From Xenophilus azovorans DSM 13620 (GTDB lineage: Bacteria > Pseudomonadota > Gammaproteobacteria > Burkholderiales > Burkholderiaceae_C), in contig NZ_JQKD01000025.1 in NCBI RefSeq assembly GCF_000745855.1, positions 1 to 64,000 on the forward strand: DNA of 64,000 bases, in the 5' to 3' direction. This document shows positions 1 to 7,561 of this stretch, piece by piece; positions within the stretch are counted from its first letter, which is position 1, and each line of letters begins with the position of its first letter. Below the pieces are notes generated by a model. It searched no databases. It had not been told where the DNA came from and saw only the letters and a program-made list of their open reading frames with translations. A program made the position numbers and the translations under genes.

Positions 1-87
1 CCGGAGGCGCCGATCTTCAGCGTGGCCGACTACGGGCTGGAGGCGGACCTGTTCGCCGCCGTGCCGGAGCTGGTCAAGGCGCTCTAA
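1..87 (+). CDS. etfA: Electron transfer flavoprotein alpha subunit, C-terminal end (partial)
   Basis: The window opens inside a reading frame that ends at a TAA at 85-87. The last 28 residues include PIFSVADYGLEADLF and then VPELVKAL, the conserved tail of EtfA that closes the FAD-binding domain. EtfA pairs with EtfB and passes electrons from acyl-CoA dehydrogenases to ETF:quinone oxidoreductase. Only the tail is visible, so etfB and the promoter must lie upstream. The next gene is on the opposite strand, so this is the end of its transcription unit. Confidence 0.85.
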   Translation, partial: PEAPIFSVADYGLEADLFAAVPELVKAL

Positions 88-104
88 GGCCGACGGCCTG
101 CCCG

Positions 105-1595
105 TCAGGCCACCGGCGCCAGGTGCGCGTTCACGTGCTCGATGTTGTCCTGGTGCGCCGTCAGCATGGCGCCCAGGGCGGCGCGCAGTTCCTCGTCGCC
201 GATCTCCGGCAGCAGCGCCTTCAGCTTCTTCGCCACCCAGCCCTGGCCGCGGTTGAGCAGCGCCAGCCGCGCCGGCAGGTCGGGCAGGGCCATCACCTTG
301 CCGAAGAAGTCGCCGGTGCGGGTGCCGGGCGTGCCGCCCAGGCGGCGGATGGCCGTCATCAGCACGCCGCACCATTGCACCTCGCCGCGGTGGACCTCGC
401 GCATCACCTCGGCCAGCGCGTCGTCCCCGATGCCTTCGCGCAGCAGCGTCAGCGCCAACCGCGCGCCGGCGCGCTCGGCCTCCAGCAACTCGTCGAGGGC
501 CGCGATCAGCGCATCGTCGCGGCGCCCGGCCTCGGCGCCCGGGCCGGCCTGCGGCCCCTGCACGAGTTCCGCGCCCAGCCGGTCGGCCGCGTCCAGCGCG
601 ATCGCGCGCAGCCGCTCGGCGGCGCCGGCGATGCGGTCGATCCGCGCGGCGCCCTGGCCGGCGTACAGCGCCATCGCCTCCAGGTTGCCGCTGGTCGAGC
701 GCAGCGGCGAGTCGGTGCTGAACATCAGGATCGGCCGGCCGTCGTCGGTGCCGATCGGGATGCGGGCGCCGCTGAAGGGGCTGCCGTGCTCGCCGCGGGT
801 GACGCTGTTGACCAGCACGCGCACGCCGGCGCCGCGCGGCCAGTTGATGTGGAAGTCCTCGGTCAGCAGCGTGTCGCCCTCGCGCGCATCGACGATGCGC
901 TGCTGGTGATAGGGGTGGGCGAAGGATTCGTGCGTGGCCAGCAGCGCCGTGCCGAGCATCGCGCCCTGCGCACCGGCCGACAGCACCGCCGCGACGTCGC
1001 CGCCGTCGGCCAGGCCGCCGGCCGCCAGCACCGGGACGTGCACGGCCGCCAGCACCTCGGGCAGCAGTCCGGCCAGCGGCTGCCGGCCGCGCACGTGGCC
1101 GCCGGCCTCCACGCCCTGGGCGATCAGCACCTGCGCGCCGGCCTCCTGTGCCGCCAGCGCCTCGGCGGCGCTGCCCACCTGGCACAGCACGCGCATGCCG
1201 GCGGCGCGGCAGCGCTCCACGATCGGCGCGCTCAGGTCCCAGAACAGGCAGATGGCGGGCACTTCCAGCGTCAGCAGCAGGTCGACCTGGCGGCGCAGCA
1301 GGCCGGCCTCGGTGGCGGCCGGGATGATGCTCACGCCGAAGGGCCGGTCGGTCGCGGCGCGCACCGCCTGCACCTGCTCGCGGATCAGCGCCGGCGGCTC
1401 GCGCACCATGCCCAGCAGGCCGAAGCCGCCGGCGCGCGTCACGGCCGTGACCAGCTCGGCCCGCGCCACACCGCCCATGCCGGCCAGCACCAGCGGCAGG
1501 CGGCAGCCGAGCAGCTCGCACACCGGCCGGTGCAGCACGCCGGCCGCCCGGCGCAGGGCCGGATCCCCGAGGTCCTTCGCGTCCGCGGCCTGCAT
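105..1595 (-). CDS. Nitronate monooxygenase fused to a C-terminal DUF6306 (ferritin-like) domain
   Basis: A protein of 496 aa. The first ~345 residues form an FMN TIM barrel of the nitronate monooxygenase/2-nitropropane dioxygenase family: LAGMGGVARAEL near the start, the active-site stretch GVEAGGHVRGR with the conserved His, and AAGGLADG plus GAQGAMLGTALL for phosphate binding. It should oxidise alkyl nitronates such as propionate 3-nitronate with O2. The last ~130 residues, starting around DDALIAALDELL, are an all-helical Glu/His-rich module of the DUF6306 type. Plain enzymes of this family are about 320-380 aa, so the extension is a true second domain. The ATG at 1593-1595 overlaps the TGA of the upstream CBS/BON gene (ATGA), so the two are probably co-translated. 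Substrate is not determined. Confidence 0.85.
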   Translation of the reverse strand: MQAADAKDLGDPALRRAAGVLHRPVCELLGCRLPLVLAGMGGVARAELVTAVTRAGGFGLLGMVREPPALIREQVQAVRAATDRPFGVSIIPAATEAGLLRRQVDLLLTLEVPAICLFWDLSAPIVERCRAAGMRVLCQVGSAAEALAAQEAGAQVLIAQGVEAGGHVRGRQPLAGLLPEVLAAVHVPVLAAGGLADGGDVAAVLSAGAQGAMLGTALLATHESFAHPYHQQRIVDAREGDTLLTEDFHINWPRGAGVRVLVNSVTRGEHGSPFSGARIPIGTDDGRPILMFSTDSPLRSTSGNLEAMALYAGQGAARIDRIAGAAERLRAIALDAADRLGAELVQGPQAGPGAEAGRRDDALIAALDELLEAERAGARLALTLLREGIGDDALAEVMREVHRGEVQWCGVLMTAIRRLGGTPGTRTGDFFGKVMALPDLPARLALLNRGQGWVAKKLKALLPEIGDEELRAALGAMLTAHQDNIEHVNAHLAPVA

Positions 1596-2302
1596 CACAG
1601 GAAGATCGGCTGCGCTTCGATGCCGACCTGGCGCTGGTCGCGCACCGCGCGCACGCCGGGGATGTTCTCCGCCGCCACGCGGGCCGCATCCTGGTCGGCC
1701 CGGCTGCGCGCCACGCCGGCGAAGTACACCACGCCGCCGTGCACGAAGACGCTGGACCAGGCGTCGGACCACCAGGGCTGGCCGTCCAGCTCCTGCAGCA
1801 GGCGGGCGCGGATCTGGTCGTCGTCGGCCGGCGCCTGCGGCTCGGGCTCGGATGCGGACGCCCTGGCCAGCGCGCGCATCAGGTCGTAGCGCGTGACCAG
1901 GCCGGCCAGGCAGCCGCCCTGTACCACCACCACGCGGCGCACGTGGCGCGCCTCGAAGATGGAGGCGATGCGCGAGACGGGGGCGTCCTCCTCCACCTTG
2001 ACCACGTCGGGGTTCATCACGTCGCGCACGCGGCGGCTGTGCGAGCGGATGTAGGCCTGCGAGCTGCCGTCCGGGCCCACCAGGCGCCGCCACCAGGTGC
2101 GCGCGTCGTGCGGCGCGGTGTCGGTGCCGATCTCGTAGCGGTGCAGCAGGTCGCCCTGGCCGACGAAGCCCAGCACCTCGCCGCGTTCGACCACCGGCAC
2201 GCCGCTGATGCGGTGCCTGAGCAGGATCTCCACCACCTCGTGCAGTTCGGTGTCGGGCTGAACCGAGATCACCGAGCGGGTCATGATGTCGCTGGCTTGC
2301 AT
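1595..2302 (-). CDS. Tandem CBS domain protein with C-terminal BON domain
   Basis: A cytosolic protein of 235 aa. Two CBS motifs lie at about residues 1-60 (MQASDIMTRSV, GVPVVERGEVLGFV) and 95-150 (VRDVMNPDVV, RRVVVVQGGCLAGLV). They are joined by a linker containing a WWRRLVG patch. A BON-like segment follows at about 165-230 (WWSDAWSSVFVHGGVVYFAGVA). CBS pairs bind adenosyl nucleotides and usually act as energy or redox sensors; BON domains contact membranes or other proteins. The start at 2302 was chosen because GAGGAG lies six bases upstream; a longer frame to 2341 has no such site. It overlaps the oxygenase gene downstream by one base, so it may tune that enzyme, which is inference. Confidence 0.85.
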   Translation of the reverse strand: MQASDIMTRSVISVQPDTELHEVVEILLRHRISGVPVVERGEVLGFVGQGDLLHRYEIGTDTAPHDARTWWRRLVGPDGSSQAYIRSHSRRVRDVMNPDVVKVEEDAPVSRIASIFEARHVRRVVVVQGGCLAGLVTRYDLMRALARASASEPEPQAPADDDQIRARLLQELDGQPWWSDAWSSVFVHGGVVYFAGVARSRADQDAARVAAENIPGVRAVRDQRQVGIEAQPIFL

Positions 2303-2380
2303 GTCGTACTCCTCTGAGGCCGTCGTGCCCTGATGCTGCACCCTTGCACGATCTCGGTAAAGCGATATTTATTGGACAAT

Positions 2381-2401
2381 GAATGCGGAAAAATCGCATT
2401 C
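2381..2401. promoter_or_regulatory. Perfect palindrome, probable operator of the adjacent LysR regulator
   Basis: GAATGCG (2381-2387) and CGCATTC (2395-2401) are perfect inverted arms around an AT-rich 7-nt spacer. This fits the ATGC-N-GCAT style of LysR-type binding sites. It sits between the divergent CBS/BON gene and the LysR gene, 20 bp before the chosen GTG start, where an autoregulating LysR protein normally binds. Its position also argues against the upstream ATG at 2379, which would place the operator inside the coding sequence. Confidence 0.5.
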
Positions 2402-2420
2402 AAAAAGAGGCGCCGACACC

Positions 2421-3335
2421 GTGGACATCACGCTCGCCCTGACCTTCCTGGAGATCGCGCGCTCGCGCAGCTTCCTGCACGCGGCCGAGCGGCTGCACGT
2501 CACGCCGACCACGGTGAGCGCGCGGGTGCGCACGCTGGAGTCGCTGCTGGGCCGGCCGCTGTTCACGCGCAACAAGGCCGGCGCCGCGCTCACGCCGGCC
2601 GGCGAGCAGTTCGTGCCGCATGCCAGCCTGCTGGTGCAGGTGTGGGAGCGTGCGCGCCAGCAGGTGGCGGTGCCGGAGGGCCGCCGCGCCGTGCTGTCGG
2701 TGGGCTGCGAGGTCAGCCTGTGGGACCCGCTGCTGCTCGACTGGCTGTTGTGGATGCGCTCGGCCGCGCCGCACCTGGCCGCGCGCACCGAGGTCGGCGG
2801 CGCCGCCGAACTGCTGGACAAGGTGGCGGCCGGCGTGCTGGACATCGCCATCGTCTACGCGCCCCGCCAGCGCCCGGGCCTGCGCGTCGAGCTGCTGATC
2901 GAGGAGAAGCTGGTGATGGTCACCACCTCGCCGCAGCGCGCCTTTCCGCGGCCGGGCGAGTACGTGTACGTCGACTGGGGGCCGGACTTCGCGCTGCAGC
3001 ACGGCATGGTCTTCGCCGAGCTGTCGAACCCCGGCGTGACGGCCGGGCTGGGGCCGCTGGGCCGCGAATACCTGCTGGCCGCGGGCGGCGCCGGCTACTT
3101 CCGGCAGGACGTGGTGCGCGACGACCTGCAGGCCGGCCGGCTGTACCGCGTGAAGGGCGCGCCCGAGTTCCTCTACCCGGCCTACGCGGTCTATGCGGCG
3201 GAGGGCGATGCGGCCATCGTCGAACCCGGGCTGGCCGGGTTCCGGCAGGCGGTGCGGCCGAAGGCTGCCTCGGGTCTCACGCCGCCAGCGCCGACGGCGC
3301 CGCGGCCTGCTCGCCGGCCAGCAGGCGGTCGATGA
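2421..3335 (+). CDS. LysR-family transcriptional regulator
   Basis: A 304-aa protein with an N-terminal winged helix-turn-helix (FLEIARSRSFLHAAERL, TPTTVSARVRTLE, RPLFTR) followed by a substrate-binding-like effector domain. The GTG at 2421 gives DITLALTFLEI, the usual spacing to the HTH, with AGAGG ten bases upstream. An ATG at 2379 would add 14 atypical residues and swallow a palindrome. It diverges from the CBS/BON and nitronate monooxygenase genes, its likely targets. Its last 59 bases overlap the tail of the convergent Rieske oxygenase gene, and the C-terminus is a Pro/Arg/Ala-rich run that may be a recent extension. The effector is unknown. Confidence 0.85.
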   Translation: MDITLALTFLEIARSRSFLHAAERLHVTPTTVSARVRTLESLLGRPLFTRNKAGAALTPAGEQFVPHASLLVQVWERARQQVAVPEGRRAVLSVGCEVSLWDPLLLDWLLWMRSAAPHLAARTEVGGAAELLDKVAAGVLDIAIVYAPRQRPGLRVELLIEEKLVMVTTSPQRAFPRPGEYVYVDWGPDFALQHGMVFAELSNPGVTAGLGPLGREYLLAAGGAGYFRQDVVRDDLQAGRLYRVKGAPEFLYPAYAVYAAEGDAAIVEPGLAGFRQAVRPKAASGLTPPAPTAPRPARRPAGGR

Positions 3336-4329
3336 TCTCGCGCGAGCGCACGCCGCCAGCGTCGATGTTCAGCTTGAGCAGCTTGCGCTGCGGGTGCGTG
3401 CTGATCGAGCGCTGCTGCGCCTCCAGCATCACCTTGTCCTCGGCGAACACGCGGCCCTGGTTCTCGCGGATCTGCGCGGTGAGGTTGCGGTCCTTGACGT
3501 TGAAGTTGCGCGCCATGCCCCAGAAGTACCAGTGCGAGGTCTCCGTCTCGGGCGTGATGAAGTCCGTCACGATGCTGTAGACCTTCTTGTCGGCCGGCGC
3601 GTCGTAGCCGCCGTGGCCGGCCAGGGCCACGCCCACCTCGATCATCACGTGGCTGGGCGGCGTGAAGCGGCACACCTGCCAGCGGTCCACCGGCTGGTCG
3701 TCGGGCAGGTGGTTGCCGCGCAGGTTGGCGCGCCAGAAGGGCGGGGCCATCACGCCCTCCATGAAGCGGCTGGTGATGACCTGTTCGCCCTCGGTGCGGG
3801 TCTTGACCGGCGTCTCGTCGATCTCCTTCTGGCCGATGCTGGTGCTGTGCACGTAGGTCTCGTGCGTCAGGTCCATCAGGTTGTCGACCATGAGGCGGTA
3901 GTCGGCCGCGATGTGGTACAGGCCGCCGCCGTAGGCCCAGTCGGGGCTGTCGGCCCATTCGAGGTGCGGGATCTGCGCCGGATCGGCCAGCGCCTGGTCG
4001 CCGGGCCAGACCCAGACGAAGCCGTGGCGCTCGACCGCCGCGAAGCGCCCGATGCAGGGGAAGGCCTGCACGCGCTGGCCGGGCATGGCGACCGTGCGGC
4101 CTTCCTCACCCATCACCAGGCCGTGGTAGCCGCACACCAGCTGGCCTTCGCAGACCGTGCCCAGCGACAGGGGGGCGCCGCGGTGCGGGCAGAAATCCTC
4201 CAGCGCGACGGCGCGGCCGTCCTGGCCGCGGTAGAAGACCATCGCTTCGCCGCAGATGGTGCGGCCCAGGGGCTTGTCGTCGATCTCGTCGGGCGTGCAG
4301 GCGACGTACCAGGCGTTCTTGGGAAACAT
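3277..4329 (-). CDS. Rieske [2Fe-2S] aromatic oxygenase, VanA-like (vanillate O-demethylase oxygenase type)
   Basis: A 350-aa oxygenase subunit. The Rieske cluster ligands are C47/H49 (CPHRG) and C66/H69 (CGYHG). The mononuclear iron site is D-L-T-H-E-T-Y-V-H with H156 and H161. Length and motif order match the VanA/TsaM demethylase class, which removes O-methyl groups from aromatic acids such as vanillate using electrons from a VanB-type reductase. No reductase gene lies next to it, so the partner must be encoded elsewhere. It is divergent from a GntR/FCD regulator with two identical palindromes in between. The substrate is uncertain: vanillate, or another methoxylated or related aromatic acid. 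The tail overlaps the convergent LysR gene by 59 bases. Confidence 0.85.
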   Translation of the reverse strand: MFPKNAWYVACTPDEIDDKPLGRTICGEAMVFYRGQDGRAVALEDFCPHRGAPLSLGTVCEGQLVCGYHGLVMGEEGRTVAMPGQRVQAFPCIGRFAAVERHGFVWVWPGDQALADPAQIPHLEWADSPDWAYGGGLYHIAADYRLMVDNLMDLTHETYVHSTSIGQKEIDETPVKTRTEGEQVITSRFMEGVMAPPFWRANLRGNHLPDDQPVDRWQVCRFTPPSHVMIEVGVALAGHGGYDAPADKKVYSIVTDFITPETETSHWYFWGMARNFNVKDRNLTAQIRENQGRVFAEDKVMLEAQQRSISTHPQRKLLKLNIDAGGVRSREIIDRLLAGEQAAAPSALAA

Positions 4330-4391
4330 CGTGGGAACCTCTTCGTGTCGGGGAATGCGCTGGGTCGGATTATGGGAAGAGGCGCCTTAAA

Positions 4392-4473
4392 TGTATACAG
4401 AATCTGGCTTCATTCGATGTTTATCTAGGGTAAACGAGGATAAATGAACTTGATTCAAGTGGTGATGTATACA
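4392..4473. promoter_or_regulatory. Divergent control region with two copies of TGTATACA (candidate GntR/FCD operators)
   Basis: The palindrome TGTATACA occurs at 4392-4399 and again at 4466-4473, both in the longer context ATGTATACAGA. The copies are 74 bp apart, about seven helical turns. The second copy ends 17 bp before the regulator's ATG. Between them is a further inverted pair, GTTTA (4419-4423) and TAAAC (4431-4435). The region is clearly AT-rich compared with its surroundings. FCD-type GntR proteins bind short palindromes of this size as dimers. The layout suggests repression of both the oxygenase gene and the regulator gene, with looping possible. Confidence 0.6.
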
Positions 4474-4490
4474 GATAGACTCGTCGCCCC

Positions 4491-5264
4491 ATGATGACCT
4501 CCGCGATTCCCACGGCCGAAGGCGGCTCCCAGGCGGTGCGCGCGCAACTGCAGCTGCGCGAGATGATCCTGGCCGGCGAGCTGCCCCCCGGCGAGCGCGT
4601 GGGCGAGGTCGCCATCGTCGAGAAGCTGGGCATCTCGCGCACGCCGATCCGCGCGGCGCTGGTGCGGCTGGAGCAGGAAGGGCTGCTGGAGGCGCTGCCG
4701 CACGGCGGCTTCGCGGTGCGCTCCTTCTCCGAGCGCGAGGTGGCCGACGCCATCGAGCTGCGCGGCACGCTGGAGGGCCTGCTGGCGCGCGTGGCGGCCG
4801 AGCGCGGCGTGCCGTCGGCGCTGCTGGGGGAGGCGCGCGAGGCGCTGGACGAGATCGACGCCGTGCTGGCGCGTCCGCAACTGGACGAGGCCGACTTCAC
4901 CCGCTACGTGGCGGCCAACGGCCGCTTCCACGCCGTGCTGCTGCGCATGGCCGACAGCCGCGTGCTGGCGCGCGAGGTGGAGCGGGTGGTGCGCATGCCC
5001 TTCGCCTCGCCCTCGGCCTTCGTGGTGGTGCAGGCCGACTCGCCGCAGGCGCGCGACATGTTCGTCGTCGCCCAGGCGCAGCACCGCGCCGTGCTCGACG
5101 CCATCCAGCGCCGCGAGGGCGCGCGCGCCGAGGCCATCATGCGCGAGCATGCACGCATCGCGCAGCGCAACCTGCGCGAAGCGTTGCGCCTGCAGCGGCC
5201 GCAGGCGCTGCCCGGCGTCGCGCTGATCCGGCCGGAGGCATCCACGTTTACCCGAATGAAATAG
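4491..5264 (+). CDS. GntR-family regulator with FCD effector domain
   Basis: A 257-aa protein. The winged HTH occupies about residues 15-80 (LREMILAGELPPGERVGE, KLGISRTPIRAAL, GLLEALPHGGFAV). The FCD all-helical ligand domain follows (ELRGTLEGLLARVAAERG; NGRFHAVLL with a metal/ligand His; HRAVLDAIQ; HARIAQRNL). FCD members usually sense organic acids or aromatic acids. It is divergent from the Rieske oxygenase and precedes an amino-acid-type ABC uptake operon, so it may control both uptake and demethylation. There is no clear Shine-Dalgarno before ATG 4491, and a second ATG follows at once. The mRNA may be nearly leaderless, given the palindrome so close by. Confidence 0.88.
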   Translation: MMTSAIPTAEGGSQAVRAQLQLREMILAGELPPGERVGEVAIVEKLGISRTPIRAALVRLEQEGLLEALPHGGFAVRSFSEREVADAIELRGTLEGLLARVAAERGVPSALLGEAREALDEIDAVLARPQLDEADFTRYVAANGRFHAVLLRMADSRVLAREVERVVRMPFASPSAFVVVQADSPQARDMFVVAQAQHRAVLDAIQRREGARAEAIMREHARIAQRNLREALRLQRPQALPGVALIRPEASTFTRMK

Positions 5265-5405
5265 CCCCGCCCCGGCTATAGCAATCCGCGATAACTGATA
5301 GTGCACAGTTCTCTGGACCGCCCCGTCGGCGATCGGCGGAAAATCCGCGCCGTTTCTTGCCTCGCGCAGTGGCGTCCCATCCTTTCGTTTCACAGGAGAC
5401 CGCAG

Positions 5406-6575
5406 ATGAAGAAAAGAACCCTGATCCAGGCCGCCGTCGCTGCCGCCGCGCTGGCCGCCACGGCCACCGCCTTGGCGCAGGACGCCTTCAAGATCGGCCT
5501 GATCCTGCCCATGACGGGCCAGCAGGCCTCCACCGGCCGCCAGATCGAGGCCGCCGCGCGCCTGTACATGGCGCAGCACGGCGACAGCGTGGCCGGACGC
5601 AAGATCGAGCTGATCGTCAAGGACGACGTGGCCACGCCCGACGTGACCAAGCGCCTGGCGCAGGAGCTGATCGTCAACGAGAAGGTCAACGTCATCGCCG
5701 GCTTCGGCGTCACGCCCGCGGCACTGGCCGCCGCGCCGCTGGCCACGCAGGCCAAGGTGCCCGAGATCGTGATGGCCGCCGCCACCTCCAGCATCACCGA
5801 GGCCTCGCCCTACGTGGTGCGCTCCAGCTTCACGCTGCCGCAGGTGTCCGTCTCCATGGCCGACTGGGCGCCCAAGAACGGTATCAAGTCGGTGGTGACG
5901 CTGGTGTCCGACTACGGCCCGGGCAACGACGCCGAGAAGTTCTTCACCGAGCGCTTCGCCGCCAACGGCGGCAAGGTGATCGAGAAGCTGCGCGTGCCGC
6001 TGCGCAACCCGGACTTCGCGCCCTTCCTGCAGAAGGTGCGCGACGCCAAGCCCGATGCCCTCTTCGTCTTCGTGCCCTCGGGCGCCGGCGCGGCGGTGAT
6101 GAAGCAGTTCCTCGAGCGCGGGCTGGACAAGGCCGGCATCAAGCTCATCGCCACCGGCGACGTGACGGACGACGACCAACTCAACGACATGGGCGACGGC
6201 GCGCTGGGCGTGGTCACCACGCACCACTACTCGGCGGCGCACCCCTCGGCGCTGAACAAGCAGTTCGTCGAGGCCTTCGAGAAGGCCAACAAGGGCATGC
6301 GCCCGAACTTCATGGCCGTGGGCGGCTACGACGGCATGCACCTGATCTACGAGGCGCTGAAGGCCACCGGCGGCAAGGGCGACGGCACCGCACTGGTCGA
6401 GAAGATGAAGGGCATGCGCTTCGAGAGCCCGCGCGGCGAGGTCCTGATCGACCCGGCCACGCGCGACATCGTGCAGGACGTGTACCTGCGCAAGGTCGAG
6501 AAGAAGGACGGCAAGCTCTACAACGTCGAGTTCGACGTGCTCAAGGCCGTCAAGGACCCCGGCAAGTCCAAGTAA
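5406..6575 (+). CDS. ABC transporter periplasmic substrate-binding protein, LivJ/LivK (HAAT) family
   Basis: A protein of 389 aa with a classical signal peptide (MKKRT, a hydrophobic Ala-rich core, ALAQ cleavage near residue 24). The mature part begins FKIGLILPMTGQ, the usual start of Leu-type binding proteins. Lengths and motifs (VTLVSDYGPGNDA, AVGGYDGMHLIYEAL) fit type I periplasmic receptors. Members in Burkholderiales often bind aromatic or organic acids and not only amino acids. AGGAG at 5393-5397 supports the ATG at 5406. It opens a five-gene uptake operon but is separated from the first permease by a 113-nt gap holding a palindromic repeat, which may raise receptor output relative to the permeases. 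Confidence 0.88.
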   Translation: MKKRTLIQAAVAAAALAATATALAQDAFKIGLILPMTGQQASTGRQIEAAARLYMAQHGDSVAGRKIELIVKDDVATPDVTKRLAQELIVNEKVNVIAGFGVTPAALAAAPLATQAKVPEIVMAAATSSITEASPYVVRSSFTLPQVSVSMADWAPKNGIKSVVTLVSDYGPGNDAEKFFTERFAANGGKVIEKLRVPLRNPDFAPFLQKVRDAKPDALFVFVPSGAGAAVMKQFLERGLDKAGIKLIATGDVTDDDQLNDMGDGALGVVTTHHYSAAHPSALNKQFVEAFEKANKGMRPNFMAVGGYDGMHLIYEALKATGGKGDGTALVEKMKGMRFESPRGEVLIDPATRDIVQDVYLRKVEKKDGKLYNVEFDVLKAVKDPGKSK

Positions 6576-6587
6576 GCGATCCTTCCG

Positions 6588-6679
6588 CCCGTTCGGGCTG
6601 AGCCTGTCGAAGCCTTGTACACCGCCTTCGACGGGTTCGGCCCGAACGGTGTGAGCCTGCTCGGGCCGAACGGTGTGAG
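6588..6679. repeat. REP-like palindromic intergenic element
   Basis: This sits between the receptor and the permease genes. The left arm from 6588 begins CCCGTTCGGGCTGAGCC and continues with TGTCGAAG. The right arm (6626-6649) is its imperfect reverse complement, matching at about 21 of 24 positions, with a 13-nt loop. A 12-nt direct repeat, GAACGGTGTGAG, follows at 6644-6655 and 6668-6679. Families built on this 'GTTCGGGCTGAGCCTGTCGAAG' type of palindrome are dispersed in many GC-rich proteobacterial genomes. Its place just after the binding-protein gene fits a role in mRNA 3'-end protection. Confidence 0.7.
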
Positions 6680-6688
6680 ACTTCCCGC

Positions 6689-7561
6689 ATGCTGACCATC
6701 CTCTTCGACGGCATCGCCTACGGCATGCTGCTGTTCGTGCTCGCCGTCGGCCTCGCCGTGACGCTGGGCCTGATGAACTTCATCAACCTGGCGCACGGCG
6801 CCTTCGCCATGGCGGGGGGCTACATCACCGTGTTCGCCATGCAGAAGGCGGGCGTGCCCTTCCTCGCGTGCCTGCCGCTGGCCTTCGTGCTGACGGCGCT
6901 GGCCGGCGCCGTGCTGGAGCGGCTGCTGTACCGGCCGATGTACGGCCGGCCGCACCTGGACCAGGTGCTCTTCTCCATCGGCCTGGCCTTCATGGCGGTG
7001 GCGGGGCTGGACTACTTCGTCGGCTCCTCGCAGCAGAACATCCACCTGCCCGAGTGGCTGCGCGGGCGCACCGAGATCGGCGACGGCGCCTTCCTGCTGG
7101 GCATGGGCCACTACCGCATCTTCATCATCGCGGTGTGCGCGCTGCTGACGGTGGTGCTGCAGGCCATCCTCACCCGCACGCGCTTCGGCAGCCGGCTGCG
7201 CGCGGCGGTGGACGACCCGCGCGTGGCCTCGGGCCTGGGCATCAACGTCAACGTGGTGTTCCTGCTCACCTTCGCCGCCGGCTCCGGGCTGGCCGGGCTG
7301 GGCGGTGCGCTGGGCGCGGAGATCCTGGGCATGGACCCGACCTTCCCGCTCAAGTACATGATCTATTTCCTCATCGTGGTGGCGGTGGGCGGCACCTCGT
7401 CCATTACCGGCCCGCTGATGGCGGCGCTGCTGCTGGGCATCGCCGACGTGGCCGGCAAGTACTACATCCCCAAGATGGGCGCCTTCACGGTGTACCTGCT
7501 GATGATCGTGATCCTGATGTGGCGGCCGCAGGGCCTGTTCACCCGCAAGGGGGCCCGCTGA
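6689..7561 (+). CDS. Branched-chain-type ABC transporter permease, LivH family
   Basis: A very hydrophobic 290-aa inner-membrane protein with about eight membrane spans. Family marks are GLMNFINLAHGAFAMAGGY near residue 27, RRPMYGRP-like LLYRPMYGRP, DDPRVASGLGIN (the EAA-like cytoplasmic loop) and GGTSSITGPLMAALLLG. It forms one half of the pore with the next gene product. ATG 6689 follows the repeat region and has no strong ribosome site. Its TGA overlaps the next ATG by one base (TGATG), so the permease pair is translationally coupled. Confidence 0.9.
   Translation: MLTILFDGIAYGMLLFVLAVGLAVTLGLMNFINLAHGAFAMAGGYITVFAMQKAGVPFLACLPLAFVLTALAGAVLERLLYRPMYGRPHLDQVLFSIGLAFMAVAGLDYFVGSSQQNIHLPEWLRGRTEIGDGAFLLGMGHYRIFIIAVCALLTVVLQAILTRTRFGSRLRAAVDDPRVASGLGINVNVVFLLTFAAGSGLAGLGGALGAEILGMDPTFPLKYMIYFLIVVAVGGTSSITGPLMAALLLGIADVAGKYYIPKMGAFTVYLLMIVILMWRPQGLFTRKGAR

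Noticed and set aside
5265-5405. Gap before the receptor gene considered for a riboswitch
   Set aside because: Only short weak inverted repeats are seen (such as TAGCC/GGCTA at the start of the gap); nothing fits a known aptamer and the gap is only 141 nt.
4455-6341. A 628-codon minus-strand frame opposite the GntR gene and the binding protein gene
   Set aside because: No ribosome site and no domain; both opposing genes are clear family members.
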